Assembly (NCBI GenBank): GCA_947172415.1
Contig: OX359196.1
Coordinates: forward strand, 3,598,501-3,662,500
DNA: 64,000 nucleotides
DNA from: Chondrosia reniformis
Taxonomy: Eukaryota; Porifera; Demospongiae; Chondrillida; Chondrillidae
Direction: 5' to 3'
The notes below the pieces were generated by a model. The model was given only the letters and a program-made list of their open reading frames with translations. It made no database searches and was not told the DNA's origin. The position numbers and the translations under genes are program-made. The first letter of the stretch is position 1, and every line of letters begins with the position of its first letter. Of the stretch, positions 1 to 12,816 are shown piece by piece.

Positions 1-795
1 AGAAGACACAATGGGTCTTAGCGGTCTGTCTACCTTGTGGATCTTTGGTAACCCGTATATACGTGGTGGTTGGCAATGGGATGGTGCTAGCTTTAATCTA
101 GTCTCCCTATCAATTAGTCCTTTCTGTTCAATCGGCTTAATAGTTTGGTTGATCTCTCTTTCAATTTTGGTAGTTGGATTTTTCTTTATTTCTTGATAGG
201 TGTCATCTTTGAGTAGATTCTCCATTTTGATGTGGTATTCTGTAGTATTAATGACCACTGTGGCTTTTCCTTTGTCAGCAGGTATGATTTTGATAGAGTC
301 ATCATTCCGTAACCTTCTTATAGCTAACCGTTGCAATCTTGTTGTGTTGGGTTGTGGTATTCTTACATGTTTGAGGCACCACTTTACTCTGGACTTTAAA
401 TCCTGTGATCTGAGTCCACTCATGCTCCTTGCAATAGACTCGGTTCTGGCAATGATGTCTGTGTATGGGATAGACTTGGGTGAGATGGAGAAGTTGAGTC
501 CAAGGGAAAGTACCTCCTCTTCAATCTTGTCAAGATTACGGCTGCTATAGTTGTGTACAACCTTCTTTTGCTTTATCTGACCTTGACATTCCAAGATGAG
601 TCTATCTAATTTCTTTTGATGTCTTTCTTTACATTGCTTATAGGTTGTCTCTTCATGCTGCATGATCCAGGTTTCCATTTCTCTGTGTTGTTGTTGGTCC
701 AACATTCTAAGTGAGCATTGTTGTAATTCGTGTTTGGATTTCCATAGGTAGGACTGTTTCCTGTGAGCTTGGCAAAGAATTAAACAAGATTCTCT
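1..795 (-). pseudogene. Penelope-like element, N-terminal region up to early RT
   Basis: Read leftwards, the minus strand is open for about 265 codons and runs off the left edge. It starts in a Gln/Lys-rich, coiled-coil-like stretch (HRKQSYLWKSKHEL, then QQQHREMETW). It then gives PADKGKATVV, the TTEYH..KMENLL..DTYQ block, YGLPKIHK, and RPLRPIVSS at the window edge. This order is characteristic of the N-terminus and first RT motifs of Penelope-like retroelements (family knowledge). No stop is seen inside the window. The piece is head-to-head with the plus-strand Penelope sequence that starts near 799, with only a C-rich run between them. It is either a separate copy continuing leftward or the inverted 5' half of the same insertion; the window cannot decide. 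Confidence 0.82.
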
Positions 796-798
796 CCC

Positions 799-2206
799 CC
801 CCTTGCTGGTAAATCATGTCATACTGTACGTAACTCCATCCACTTTGTACAGTTACTCAGGGACATCAGGATTGAGCCTAATGACAGAATGGTTAGCTTT
901 GATGTGCTAAACCATTTTACCAAATTACCAATCAATGAAGCCATCAGCATTGTTTCGGATCTACTACACAAAGACACAACTCTTGTGGAGAGAACAAACC
1001 TACAACCCGACATAATTACTGACTTACTGAAGAAGTGCCTTACCACAACTTTCTTTAAATTTGGGGACAATTTCTACCAACAAACTGAAGGGGCTGCCAT
1101 GGGTTCCCCCTGTCCCCAGTAGTTGCTAACATTTATATGGAATATTTTGAGAACTTAGCAATCAACTCTACCACCAAGAAACCAACTATATGGCTAAGGT
1201 ATGTGGATGACACCTTTGTAATATGGAGACATGGTAAAGAACAACTGAAAGGTTTTCTCGAACATCTCAACTCTATTAAGGACAACATCAAATTCACAAT
1301 GGAGGAAGAAAAACAAGGACAATTACCTTTCTTAGATGTCTTGGTCGAAAGAGTTTCACAACAATTCCACACCAGTGTGTTCAGAAAGCCTACACATAAC
1401 GATAGCTATATTCACTACAATTCTAATCACCATCCGTCCACCAAGATTGGCACCATCTTATGCCTCAAAAAAGGGCTGAACACCTATACAAAGGACAATC
1501 ATTACAAAGAGAACTCGAACACATCAAAACCACCTTCATTGCCAATGGCTACCCAGAAGGACTTGTAAGAAGAACACTAAAGAAGAAGAAAAGAAGGAAT
1601 GATGATCTGATTAAAGAAGGAGAACGTGTCCTCTGCTTACCTTACATCAAAGGTTTAAGTGAAACCCTACAAAGAGTTTGCAGACCACTGGAAGTGAGAA
1701 TCAGACACAAGGCAACTAGCACTCTTCGCTCCCTATTGACTAGGATTAAGACACCACTACCAGAGACTCAGAAGACAGGAGTCATTTATGAAATACCTTG
1801 CAGATGCGGACAAGTGTACATTGGTTAAACATTGACAGGATGAAGGAACATAAAAGGCCAGTACAAAAAATTGACACCAACAACTCTCTAGCTGTACATG
1901 TTAAAGAAACCTTGCATGACATCTCATGGGAGAATGCTAAAGTATTACAGAAAGATCAACATAACATCAGAAGAAAGATCAAGGAGGCTATACTAGTACA
2001 GAAAACACCTTGCATGAACATGGACTTAGGAATGAATGTGGATCCCATTTGGAAGGACATACTTAATTAATTAACACTACCACCTTATTTAATTCTTTTT
2101 CATTCTAATTAATATTTGGCGCAATTCACTATTACATCATCACTCACCACCAGCCACCCAACATCTATTTAAAACACACTTGTGCTCCTCTTTTCATTAT
2201 TGCTGA
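799..2206 (+). mobile_element. Penelope-like element, RT core plus GIY-YIG, broken
   Basis: Contains RT motifs in order: MVSFDV..HFTKLP, the GAAMGSP block, YVDD at 1200-1211 (YVDDTFVIW) and QLPFLDVLV. These are followed by a basic KKKKRR linker and the start of a GIY-YIG nuclease (GVIYEIPCRCGQVYIG, about 1778-1825), then RMKEHKR and the C-terminal MNMDLGMNVDPIWKD block ending at 2070. The RT-to-GIY-YIG order is that of endonuclease-bearing Penelope-like elements, which reverse-transcribe their RNA at a nicked target. The reading frame is broken in a few places, so no full enzyme is made. About 130 bp of 3' non-coding sequence follows, ending at GCTGATGA, where the tRNA-like satellite starts. 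The copies at 39894-41280 and 55100-56490 are roughly 97% identical. Confidence 0.88.
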
Positions 2207-5200
2207 TGACCCAGTCTGGTATAGAATCAGGGAATCCTAGTACCCTGTGTCCAGATGATGTCATCCGTAAGATCATTGGTAACGTGAGTCTCCCAATATA
2301 TAATGTAAATGAAGTCCTATTTATATAACACACTTTTGACTTTACCTTTATTTGCAATATAAAAGATATATAATATTCAAATAAGATATATACAATATAT
2401 ATATGAGATATAAGACATATAGAACATATATAAGATGTATACTTTTTTCTTTTTCAGGTGACCCAGCCTGGTATCCAACCAGGGCATCCTCTTACCCTGT
2501 ATCCAGATGATGTCATCCGTAACACCATTGGTCACGCGGGTCTCCAAATATATGTTGTTAATGAAGTCCTATTTATATATCACACACTTTTGACCTTACA
2601 TATATATGTAATATATAAGATATATAATATACATATATAGTATATAAATATAAGATATAAATATATAGAACATATATAAGATGAATATTTTTTCTTTTTT
2701 CAGGTGACCGAGCCTGGTATCGAACAAAGGCATCCTCGTACCCTGTATCCAGATGATGTTATCCATAAGATCATCGGTAACATGAGTCACCCAGTACATG
2801 ATGTAAATGAAGTCCTATTTATATAACACACACTTTTTAATCTACATATGTATATAATATATAAAATATATAATATACAAATAAGATACATATAATACAT
2901 AACATATATAATACATACAAAAGATTTATATTTTTTCTTTTTTCAAGTGACCCAGCCTGGTTTCAAAACAGGGCATCCTCGTACCCTGTATCGAGATGAT
3001 GTCATCCGTAACCCCATCGCTAATGTAGGTCTCCCAATGTATGTTGTAAATGTAGTCCTATTTATATATCACACCCTTTGACCTTATATATATATGTTAT
3101 ATATAAGATATTTAATATACATATAAGATATAGACTATATATATATAAGATATAATCTCTATAGAACATACATAGAATCTATACTTTTTTCTTTTTTAGG
3201 TGTCCCAGCCTGGTATCGAACCAGGGTATCCTTGTACCCTGTATCCAGATGATGTCAACCGTAACACCATCGGTCATGTGGGCCACCCAATATATGATGT
3301 TAATGAAGTCCTATTTATATATCACACACTTTTGACCTTACATATATTTGTAATATAGAAGATATATAATATACATATTAGATATATACTATATATATAT
3401 ATATAAGATATACATATATAGAACATATATAAGATGAATATTTTATTTTCCAGGTGACCCAGCCTGGTATCGAACCAGGGCATCCTCGTACCCTGTATCC
3501 AGATGATGTTTACCATAAGATCATCGGTAACATGAGTCACCCAGTTCATGATGTAAATGAAGTCCTATTTATATAACACAAACTTTTGACCTTACATAGA
3601 TATTTTATCTATAAATTATTTAATATACATATAACATATATACTCTATCTATATAAGATATAAGATATATAGAACATATATAAGATGTATACTTTTTCTT
3701 TTTTCAGGTGACCCAGCCTGGTATCGAACCAGGGCATCCTCGTACCCCGTATACAGATGATGTCATCCGTAAAATCATCGGTCACGTGAGTCTCCCAATA
3801 TATGATGTAAATGAAGACTTATTTATATAACACACACTTTTGACCTTACATATATATGCATATATATGCTATATATAAGATATATAAAATTCAAATAAGA
3901 TATATACTATATATATATGAGATATAAGATATATAGAACATATATAAGATGTATATTTTTTCATGTGTCCCAGCTTGGTATCGAACCAGGGCATCCTTCT
4001 ACGCTGTATCCAGATGATGTCACCCGTAACACCATCGGTCACATAGGTCACCCAATATAGTTTGTAAATTAAGTCCTATTTATATATCACACACTTTTAA
4101 CCTTACATATATATGCATATATATGCAATATATAAGATATATGATATCCAAATGAGATATATACTATAAATATATATAAGATATAAGATATATAGAACAT
4201 ATATAGGATGTATACTTCTTTTTTTAAGGTTACCCAATCTGGTATCAAACCAGGGCATCCTCGTACCCTGTGTCCAGATGATGTCATCCGTAAGATCATT
4301 GGTAACGTGAGTCACCCAATATATGATGTAAATGAAGTCCTATTTATATATCACACACTTTTGACTTTCCATATACATGCAATATATAAGATATATAATA
4401 TTCATATAAGATATATACTATATATATATAAGATATAAGATGTATAGAACATATATAAGATGTATACTTTTTCGTTTTTCAGGTGACCCAGTCTGTTATT
4501 GAACCAGGGCATCCTCCTACGCTGTATCCAGATGATGTGAACCGTAACACCATTGGTCACGTGGGTCACCCAATATAATTTGTAAATTTAGTCCTATTTA
4601 TATATCACACACTTTTGACCTTACATATATATGCATATATATGCAATATATAAGATATATTATATTCAAATCAGAAATATACTATATATATATATATATA
4701 TAATATAAGATATATAGAACATATATAGGATGTATCCTTTTTTTTCAGGTGACCCAGCCTGGTATCAAACCAGGGCATCCTCGTACCCTGTCTCCAGATG
4801 ATGTCATCCGTAAGATCATTGGTAACGTGAGTCACCCAATATATGATGTAAATTAAGTCCTATTTATATAACACACACTTTTGATCTTACATATATATGC
4901 AATATATATGAGATATAAGATATATAGAATATATATAAGATGTATATGTCTTTCTTTTTTCAAGTGTCCCATCCTGGAATTGAACGAGGGCATCCTCGTA
5001 CGCTGTATCCAGATGATGTCAACCGTAACACCATCGTACACGTGGGTCACCCAATATATCTTGTAAATGAAGTCCTATTTATATTACACACACTTTTGAC
5101 CTTACATATATATGTAATATATAAGATATATGATATGCATACAAGATAACTGCTACATATATATAAGATATAAGATATATAGAACATATATAGGATGTAT

Positions 5201-5885
5201 ACTTTTTTCTTTTTTCAGGTGACCCAGCCTGGTATCGAACCAGGGCATCCTCATACCCTTTATCCAGATGATGTCAACCGTAACACCATTGGTCAAGTGG
5301 GTCAACCTATATATGATATAAATTAAGTCCTATTTATATATCACACACTTTTGACCTTACATATATATGCAATATATAAGATTTATACTATCTATATATA
5401 AGATATAACATATATAGAACCTATATAGGATGAATATTTTTTCTTTTTTCAGGTGACCCACCCTGGTATTGAACTAGGGCACCTCGTACCCTGTTTCCAG
5501 ATGATGTCAACTGTAACACCATCGGTCACGTGAGTCACCCAATATATGATGTAAATAAAGTCCTATTTATATATCACACACTTTTGACTTTATATATATA
5601 TGTAATATATAAGATATATAATATAAATATATTATATATACTGTATATATAAAAGATATAAGATATATAGAACATCTATAAGATGTATATTTTTTCTTTT
5701 TTCAGGTGACCCAGCCTGGTATGGAACCATGGCATCCTTGTGCTTTGTATCCAGATGATGTCATCCATAATATCATCGACAGTCACCCAATATATGTAGT
5801 AAATGAAGGCCTATTTATATATCACACACTTTTGACCTTCCATATAAATGCAATATATAAGATATACAATAATCAAATAAGATAT
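2207..5885 (-). repeat. tRNA-like satellite array, block 1
   Basis: Head-to-tail monomers of about 243-256 bp. Each has four parts. (1) On the plus strand, a pyrimidine tract ending in CAG. (2) A GC-richer core of about 85 bp that reads on the minus strand as a tRNA-like unit. (3) ACATATATTGGG and then CCTATTTATATA, which is TATAAATA on the minus strand. (4) An AT-rich tail of TATAAGATATA-type words. The minus strand is given because the tRNA-like unit reads that way. This block has about 15 monomers, starting with an incomplete one fused to the Penelope 3' end. The AT-rich tails vary most in length; the core is the most conserved. Confidence 0.93.
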
Positions 5886-6644
5886 GTGGCAGTCGAGGTT
5901 AGAAACTCGACTTTATGTCAGGGGGTCGCATTTTAAGTTTTTTGCATTTTTGGAAAGAAGAACTATTGGACTATCTTTGCTGAAAGTTTCAAAGCAATGC
6001 CTTCATTTATGGCAGAGCTAGAGCCTCAGAAGTATCCGCGATTGGACTCCAGCCGTCTCCTTCCATATAATTTGCATATTAACAAGCTATAAAATGGCCG
6101 CCGCCACATTCACGGACTATCGGATTTCGTTCCAAAACAGCCCGATCCTGCATCGTAATTGGTAAGTTCCTTAGCAATTTACACCACACAGTATGATAAG
6201 CAGCATTTTATTCTAGAGCAAAAGATTGACAAGTAGGAAAACAATAGTTATTATTGTTTTTAGTTAGCTAGCTAGCTAGCATTTACTAGCTACCTTATCC
6301 TTAAATAGTCTTACTGATGAACGCAAAGCGACGTGTACCAAAATGCATGCAGAAAATCATACTCCACTAGGTAGCTAATACAAGTAGCATAAACAACATG
6401 TAGCTACATCTGACAAACCATATAGCTACTGTCACATTTTTGAGCGAGCATATCGTGGTCCAGGAACGTGATATTGTCGTCGGTCAAAGACCAAAAGATA
6501 GCCCTTTGACTGGACAACACGCTGCAAGTAGTCAAACACGACTTCTGAGAATGCAAACAGTCGAATACTAACGAAAACTTTGCACGCGCCGTTCTCAAAA
6601 CTAGTATTGCGACATAACGTCGAGTTTCTAACCTCGACTGCCAC
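5886..6644. mobile_element. Non-autonomous TIR DNA transposon (759 bp)
   Basis: It starts GTGGCAGTCGAGGTTAGAAA and ends with the reverse complement of the same sequence. The inverted repeats are about 34 bp with one mismatch. Each also contains its own hairpin (GTCGAG, 8-nt loop, CTCGAC). The flanks are satellite on both sides (AAGATAT / ATATATT), so an ATAT target duplication is possible but uninformative in AT-rich DNA. No transposase is seen. The interior carries an octamer ATTTGCAT (6070-6077), TATAAAA (6088-6094), a short ATG frame and a GTAAGT donor at 6162-6167. These look like the 5' end of a lost gene. An 80-codon frame on the minus strand (6404-6646) has no recognised domain. Superfamily not assigned. 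Confidence 0.82.
6070..6167 (+). promoter_or_regulatory. Promoter-like segment with a splice donor inside the TIR element
   Basis: An octamer (ATTTGCAT, 6070-6077) lies 11 bp before a TATA box (TATAAAA, 6088-6094). A GTAAGT consensus donor follows at 6162-6167. An ATG at 6094 opens about 22 codons (MAAATFTDYRISFQNS...) that reach the donor without a stop. It overlaps the TATA box, so it may sit upstream of any real transcript start. This could be the first exon of an ancestral transposase or captured gene. Chance co-occurrence is possible. Confidence 0.35.
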
Positions 6645-7299
6645 ATATATTATATATATATGATATATAAGATATACAATAATCAAATAAGATATATTAT
6701 ATATATATGATGTATAAGATATACAGAACATATATCAGATGTACAATTTTTCTTTATTCAGGTATCCCAGACTGGTATTGAACCAGGGCATCCTCTTACG
6801 CTGTATCCCACTGATGTGAACCGTAACACCAACGGTCACGTGGGTCACCCAATATATGTTTTAAATGAAGTCCTATTTATATATCATACACTTTTGACTT
6901 ACATATATATGTAATATATAAGATATATAAAATTCAAATAAGATATATACTATATATATATATATATAAGATATAAGATATATAGAACATATATATGATG
7001 TATACTATTTTCTTTTTTTAGGTTACCCAGCCGGGTTTCGAACCAGGGCATCCTTGTACCTTGCTTCCAGCTGATGTCATATATACATATATTTTCCACG
7101 TGTCCCAGCCTGGTATTGAACCAGGGCATCCACCTACTCTGTATCCGGATGATGTGAACCGTAACACCATTGGTCCCATGGTTCTCCCAATATATGTTGT
7201 AAATGAGGTCCTATTTATATATCACACACTTTTGACCTTACATATATATGTAAAATATAAGATATATAATATACATACAAGACATATACTATATATTTA
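6645..7299 (-). repeat. tRNA-like satellite array, block 2
   Basis: About two and a half monomers. The monomer near 7020-7080 is cut short: its core runs into a second pyrimidine-free start at about 7099, so a partial monomer is fused to the next. The last AT tail (7261-7299) is nearly identical to 34741-34780, which is also followed by the same foldback element. Confidence 0.88.
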
Positions 7300-8020
7300 C
7301 TAGAGAGCAATAAACATTTTCTACAAAAATAGTGAAGATGTAGGGATGGCACAAAAAGCACAGAAACAAGAAAGGGATGTTACACAGTGAAGCATTAGCT
7401 ATATATGCATGAATCATACAACAACCTTGCTTGTAGGATTCAGCATAGCTAATGCTTCACTGTGTAATATCACTTTCTTCTTTCTGTGCTTTTTGTGATT
7501 TCCCTACATCTTGACTATTTTTGTAGAAAATGTTTATTGTTCTCTAGTTTCTGTACTTTTTATGGAGCATAAGGTAGGAATTCGTTGTATTTTAAACCAC
7601 TTTGGTTTCGCAATCTTTGACTGATATGACGTCATTAAAATGGCAAATTTGTTGAGGTCTTAACTCTGGAGCCATGAAAACTGTAAAACTCAATAATAGT
7701 GTTATCGCTCTCACTTCTACAAAAGAATACAGCTCGGAAAATTTAGAGTAATTTCGCTTAAGAAGTAGTCCGAAGGCTTATTGCATTTTTTAGTTACAAC
7801 TGGCGAAGAAAATGAAGAAGAAGAACACCAAAATGGAAGATTTCAAAGTTCGTTCATTTGCCAATGATACACGGTCGCTTGCCTTCAAGGCCAATTTATA
7901 GCATGGCTGTTCAATATTTAACTCTACATAGTCTCGTTTCGGTGATTTTCAGCCTATTTCGGAATTTCTCTCCTGTACCAATGTATAGGGAAAACGAAAC
8001 AACTAGTACCATCCCTACAT
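7300..8020 (+). mobile_element. Foldback MITE-like element, copy A1
   Basis: The first 250 bp fold into a long hairpin. An arm with ATAGTGAAGATGTAGGGATGG and a GGGATGTTACACAGTGAAGC block returns in reverse complement around 7440-7540, with the turn near ACAACCTTGCTTGTAGG. A body of about 470 bp follows, with ATGACGTCAT (a CRE-like palindrome), a GAA/CTT-rich stretch and a terminal CCATCCCTACAT that mirrors the TGTAGGGATGG of the hairpin. No protein is encoded. It is inserted in the AT tail of a satellite monomer. Confidence 0.8.
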
Positions 8021-8783
8021 AATACACCTGAAAAGATATAAGATATATAGAACATGTATAAGATGTACATTTTTTCATTTTTCAGGTGTCCCAGCCTGGT
8101 ATTGAACCAAGGCATCCTCATACCCTGTATCCAGATGATTTCATCCGTAACACCATCGATCACGTGGGTCACCCAATATATGAAGTAAATTAAGTCCTAT
8201 TTATACATCACACACTTTTGACTTTACATGTATATGTAATATATAAGATATATAATATAAATACAAGATATATACTATATATATAAGATATTAGATATAT
8301 AGAACATAAAGAAGGTGTACATTTTTTTCTTTTTTCACGGGTCCCATCCTGGTATTGAACCAGGGAATCCTCCTACGCTGTATCCAGATGATGTCAACCT
8401 TAACACCATTGGTCATGTGGGTCATCCAATATATGTTGTAAATAAAGGCCTATTTATATATCACACACTTTTGACCTTAATATATATGTAATATATAAGA
8501 TATATAATATAGATACAAGATATATACTATATATATATATATATAAGATATAAGATATATAGAACATGTTTAGGATGTATACTTTTTCTTTTTCAGGTGA
8601 CCCAGCCTGCTATCGAAACAGGGCATCCTCGTACTCTGTATCTAGATGATGTCATCGTAAGATCATCGGGCACGTGAGTCACCCAATATAAGATGTAAAT
8701 GAAGTCTTATTTATATAACACACACATTTGACTTTCCATAAATATGCAATATAAAAGATATATAATATTCAAATAAGATATAT
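8021..8783 (-). repeat. tRNA-like satellite array, block 3
   Basis: About three monomers between two oppositely oriented foldback elements. One core (8595-8680) has lost a base in its GATGATGTCATC segment and carries an altered T-loop, so the array contains decayed units. Confidence 0.88.
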
Positions 8784-9535
8784 CAGAGAGTACGGTAGTA
8801 CTCTCTATGTAGGGATGGTACGGGTTGTTTCGTTTTCCCCATACATTGGTATAGGAGCAAAATTCCGAATTAGGCTGAAAATCGCCAAAACGAGACTATG
8901 TAGAGTTGAATATAGAACAAACATGCTATAAATTGGCCTTGAAGGCAAGCGACCGTGTATCGTTGGCAAACGAACGAACTTTGAAATCTCCTATTTTCGT
9001 TTTCTTCTTCTTCATCTTCTTCTTCTTCTTCATCTTCTTCGCCCGCTGTAACTAAAAAAACTATACAAGGTTTTGGACTAATTGTTAAACGAAATTATTG
9101 CAAATTTTCCGAGCTGTATTCTTTTATAGAAGCGAGAGCGATAACGCTATTATTGAGTATGACGGTTTTCATGGCCCCAGAGTCAAGGCCTCGATAATTT
9201 CGCCATTTTAATGACGTCATATTCGGTCGAAGATTGCGAAACCAAAATGGTATTCAATTATAATTCCTAGCCCATGCTCCATAAAAAGTACAGAAACTAG
9301 AAATATTAAACATTTTCTACAAAAATAGTGAAGATGTATGGATGGCATAAAAAGTAGAGAAACAAGAAAGGGATGTTACACAGTGAAGCATTAGCTATAC
9401 ATGAATCATACAAACAAGGGTGTTGTATGATTCATGAACAGCATGTATAGCTAATACTTCACTGTGTAACATCCCTTTCTTGTTTCTCTACTTTTTGTGC
9501 CATCCCTACATCTTCACTATTTTTGTAGAAAATTT
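8784..9535 (-). mobile_element. Foldback MITE-like element, copy A2
   Basis: Reverse orientation to A1. It begins with a small terminal hairpin: AGAGAGTAC, loop GGTA, GTACTCTCT (8785-8806). The body follows, with an expanded CTT/CAT triplet stretch (about 9003-9042) and TGACGTCA near 9213. The long hairpin lies at about 9300-9533 and turns at CAAACAAGGGTG. It ends in an AT-rich satellite tail. Confidence 0.8.
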
Positions 9536-9735
9536 ACTAATATATAAGATATGAGATATGTAGATCATATAAAAGATGTACATTTTTTCTTTTTTCAGGT
9601 GACACAGCCTCTTATCAAACCAGGGCATCCTCGTACTTTGAATCCAGATGATGTCATCCATAAGATCATCGGTCATGTGAGTCACCAAATATATATAGTA
9701 AATGAAGTCCTATTTCTATAACACACGCTTTTGAC
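9536..9735 (-). repeat. Single satellite monomer between foldback copies A2 and A3
   Basis: One monomer core (GGTGACACAGCC at 9598) with conserved GATGATGTCATCC and CCTATTT. It is cut at CTTTTGACC by the next element, so A3 entered a different point of the monomer from A2. Confidence 0.85.
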
Positions 9736-10488
9736 CGTACGGTAGTACTCCCTATGTAGGGATGACACGGTTTTTTTCGTTTTCCCCATACATTGGTATA
9801 GGAGCGAAATCCCGAAATAGGCCGAAAATCGACAAAACAAGGCTATGTATAGCTAAATATACAATATACATACTCTAAATAGACCTTAAAAGCAAGCGAA
9901 TATGTCCTGCTGGCGAAATAATAAACTTTAAAAATTCCCATTTTCGTCTTCTTCATATTCTTCTTCTTCTTCTTCTTCTTCTTCTTCGTCAGCCATAACT
10001 AAAAAACTATATAAGCTTTTGGACTAATTGTTACATGAAACTACTGCAAATTTTCCGAGCTGTATTCTTTTGTAGAAGCGAGCGCGATAACGCTATTATT
10101 GATCATGATGGTTTTCATGACCCTAGAGTCAAGGCCGCAATAAAGTCGCCATTTTAATGACGTCATAATCAGTTGAAGATTGCAAAACCAAAATGATTTT
10201 AATTATACGATCTAATTCCTAGCCCATGCTCCATAAAAAGTACAGAAACTAGAAATATTAAAAATTTTCTACAAAAATAGTGAAGATGTAGGGATGGCAC
10301 AAAAAGTAGAAAACAAGAAAGGGATGTTACACAGTGAAGTATTAGCTATGCATGAATCGTACAACACCCTTGCTTGTAGGATTCATGTATAGCTAATACT
10401 TCACTGTGTAACATCCCTTTCTTGTTTCTCTACTTTTTGTGCCATCCCTACATCTTCACTATTTTTGTAGAAAATTTTTAATATTTCT
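9736..10488 (-). mobile_element. Foldback MITE-like element, copy A3
   Basis: Same orientation and parts as A2: GTACGGTAGTACTCCCT end, TTC triplet run (about 9958-9987), TGACGTCA near 10157, and the long hairpin at about 10255-10480. Its body differs from A2 at many positions, so it is an independent or older copy. An AT-rich dinucleotide run follows. Confidence 0.8.
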
Positions 10489-12249
10489 ATATATATATAT
10501 ATATACCATATATATAAGATATAAGATGTATATTTTTTCTTTATTCAGGTGACCCAGTCTGGTATTGAACCAGAGCATCCTCGTACCCTGTATCCAGATG
10601 ATGTCATCCGTAACCCCATCGCTCACGTGGGTCTCCCAATATATGTTGTAAATGTAGTCCTATTTGTATATCACACACTTTTGACCTTACATATATATGT
10701 TGTATATAAGATATTTAATTTACATATAAGATATAAGATATATAGAACATATGTAAGATGTATATAATTTTCTTTATTCAGGTGACCAAGCCTGGTATCG
10801 AACCAGGGCATCCTTGTACCCTATATCCAGATGACGTCATCCGTAACCCCATCGGTCACGTGGGTCTCCCAAAAGATGTTGTAAATGAAGTCCTATTTAT
10901 ATATCACACACTTTTGACCTTACATATATATGTTATATATAAGATATTACATGTACATATAAGATATATACTATATATATATAAGATATAAGATATATAG
11001 AACATATATAAGATGTATACTTTTTTCTTTTTTCAGGTGACCCAGCCGGGTTTCGAACCAGGGCATCCTTGTACCCTGTATCCAGATGATGTCATGCGTA
11101 ACACCATCAGTCAAGTGGGTCTCCCAATATATGTTGTAAATGAATTCCTATTTATATATCACACACTTTTGGCCTTACATATTTATGTTATATATAAGAT
11201 ATATAATATACATAAAAGATATATTCTATATAAATATAAGATATAAGATATATAGAACATATATCAGATGTATCCTTTTTTCTATTTTAGGTGACCCAGG
11301 CTGGTATCGAACCAGGGCATCCTATTTCCCTCTATCCAGATGATGTTATCCATAAGATCATCGGTAACCTGAGTCACCCAGAACATGATGTAAATGAAGT
11401 CCTATTTATATAACTCACACTTTTGAACCTACATATGTATGTAATATATAAAATATATAATATACAAATAAGATATATATAATACATAAGATATATAATA
11501 CATACATAAGATTTATACTTTTTTCTTTTTTAAGGTGACCCAGCCTGGTATCGAACCAGGCCATCCTCGTACCCTGTATCAAGATGATGTCATCCATAAC
11601 CCCATCGCTCACGTGGGTCTCCCAATATATGTTGTAAATGTAGTCCTATTTGTATATCACACACTTTTGACCTTACATATATATGTTATATATAAGATAT
11701 TTAATATATATATAAGATATATACTATATATATATAAGATATAATCTATATAGAACATATATAAGATGTATATTTTTTTATTCAGGTGACCCAGCCTGGT
11801 ATCGAACTAGGGCATCCTCGTACCCTGTATCCAGATGATGTCATCCGTAACACTATCGGTCATGCCGGTCTACCAATATATGTTGTTAATGAAGTCCAAT
11901 TTATATATCACACACTCTTGACCTTAGATATATATGTTATATATACGTTATATAATATACATATAAGATATATTATATATATATAAGATATAATATATAC
12001 AAAACATATATCAGATGTATGCGTTTTTTCATTTTTAAGGAGACCCAGCCTGGTATCCAACCAGGCCATCCTTGTACCCTGTATCCAGATGATGTCATCC
12101 GTGACACCATCGGTCACCTGGGTCTCCCAATATATGTTGTAAATGAAGTCCTATATATATATCGCACACTTTTGAACCTACATATGTATGTAATATATAA
12201 GTTATATAATATACATATAAGATATATACTATATATATATAAGATATAA
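10489..12249 (-). repeat. tRNA-like satellite array, block 4
   Basis: Seven monomers. Several keep the full CACGTG motif at the core edge (10626, 10858, 11610). The block ends in ...AGATATAA, which is repeated just after the LINE and is taken as its target duplication. Confidence 0.9.
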
Positions 12250-12468
12250 ATTAAAAAAAAAAATTTCCGCCGCTGGCAGTAGTCAGTAGTCAGTAGTCAG
12301 TAGTAGCCAATATTTGCCAGGTTTGATTGCCAATTTGATCGAACTAGTCTTCATCATAGCCTCATTTGAGTCTCTAAGCCATCCCCGCTTGATTGGTACC
12401 AACAGAAGATTAACAAGGAGCCTGCGTGCACAGCATCCTCGGAATGCAGCTTCACTGGTGAGCATGCA

Positions 12469-12816
12469 GTGAACCGGGCGCTCTGTAAGATATGTCACCG
12501 CCCGATGCCCCTGAGAAGGGACGGCACCATACGTGTGCACGGCCCAGTTAGTGAGCGATGCCCGGGATCGGGCGTTGCACGCTTCCTTGTGACGTCCCTT
12601 CTGCCGAAACTCCTCAACAAACTGTCACCAAGCGTCCACAGAGGACCTCTCCATACTGCCACATGTGAGGATCTTGAAGAGGCTTCCACGTGCCTCACGA
12701 GTCCAATCGGCAAGGAAGCTGGCCACCATCCTAGACGGGGTGACAGTTGCCAACAGTTTCAACAGCTGGATGCGCCTCTTAAAGTTCCCCAGGCGCTGTC
12801 TCCGTGTCCCTATTAG
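12469..12816 (+). pseudogene. LINE N-terminal zinc-finger segment
   Basis: Reads ALCKICHRPMPLRRDG, then IRVHGPVSERCPGSG: a C-x2-C...H-x5-C zinc finger. An N-terminal finger of this kind, which would bind the DNA target, is usual upstream of RT in RLE-type LINEs (family knowledge). The frame is lost after about residue 60. The following linker, including LAKHVNHQLAEEGDP (about 12838-12882), continues in another frame (12665-12949), so at least one indel separates them. The start is the first ATG of the open frame and is not verified. Confidence 0.65.
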
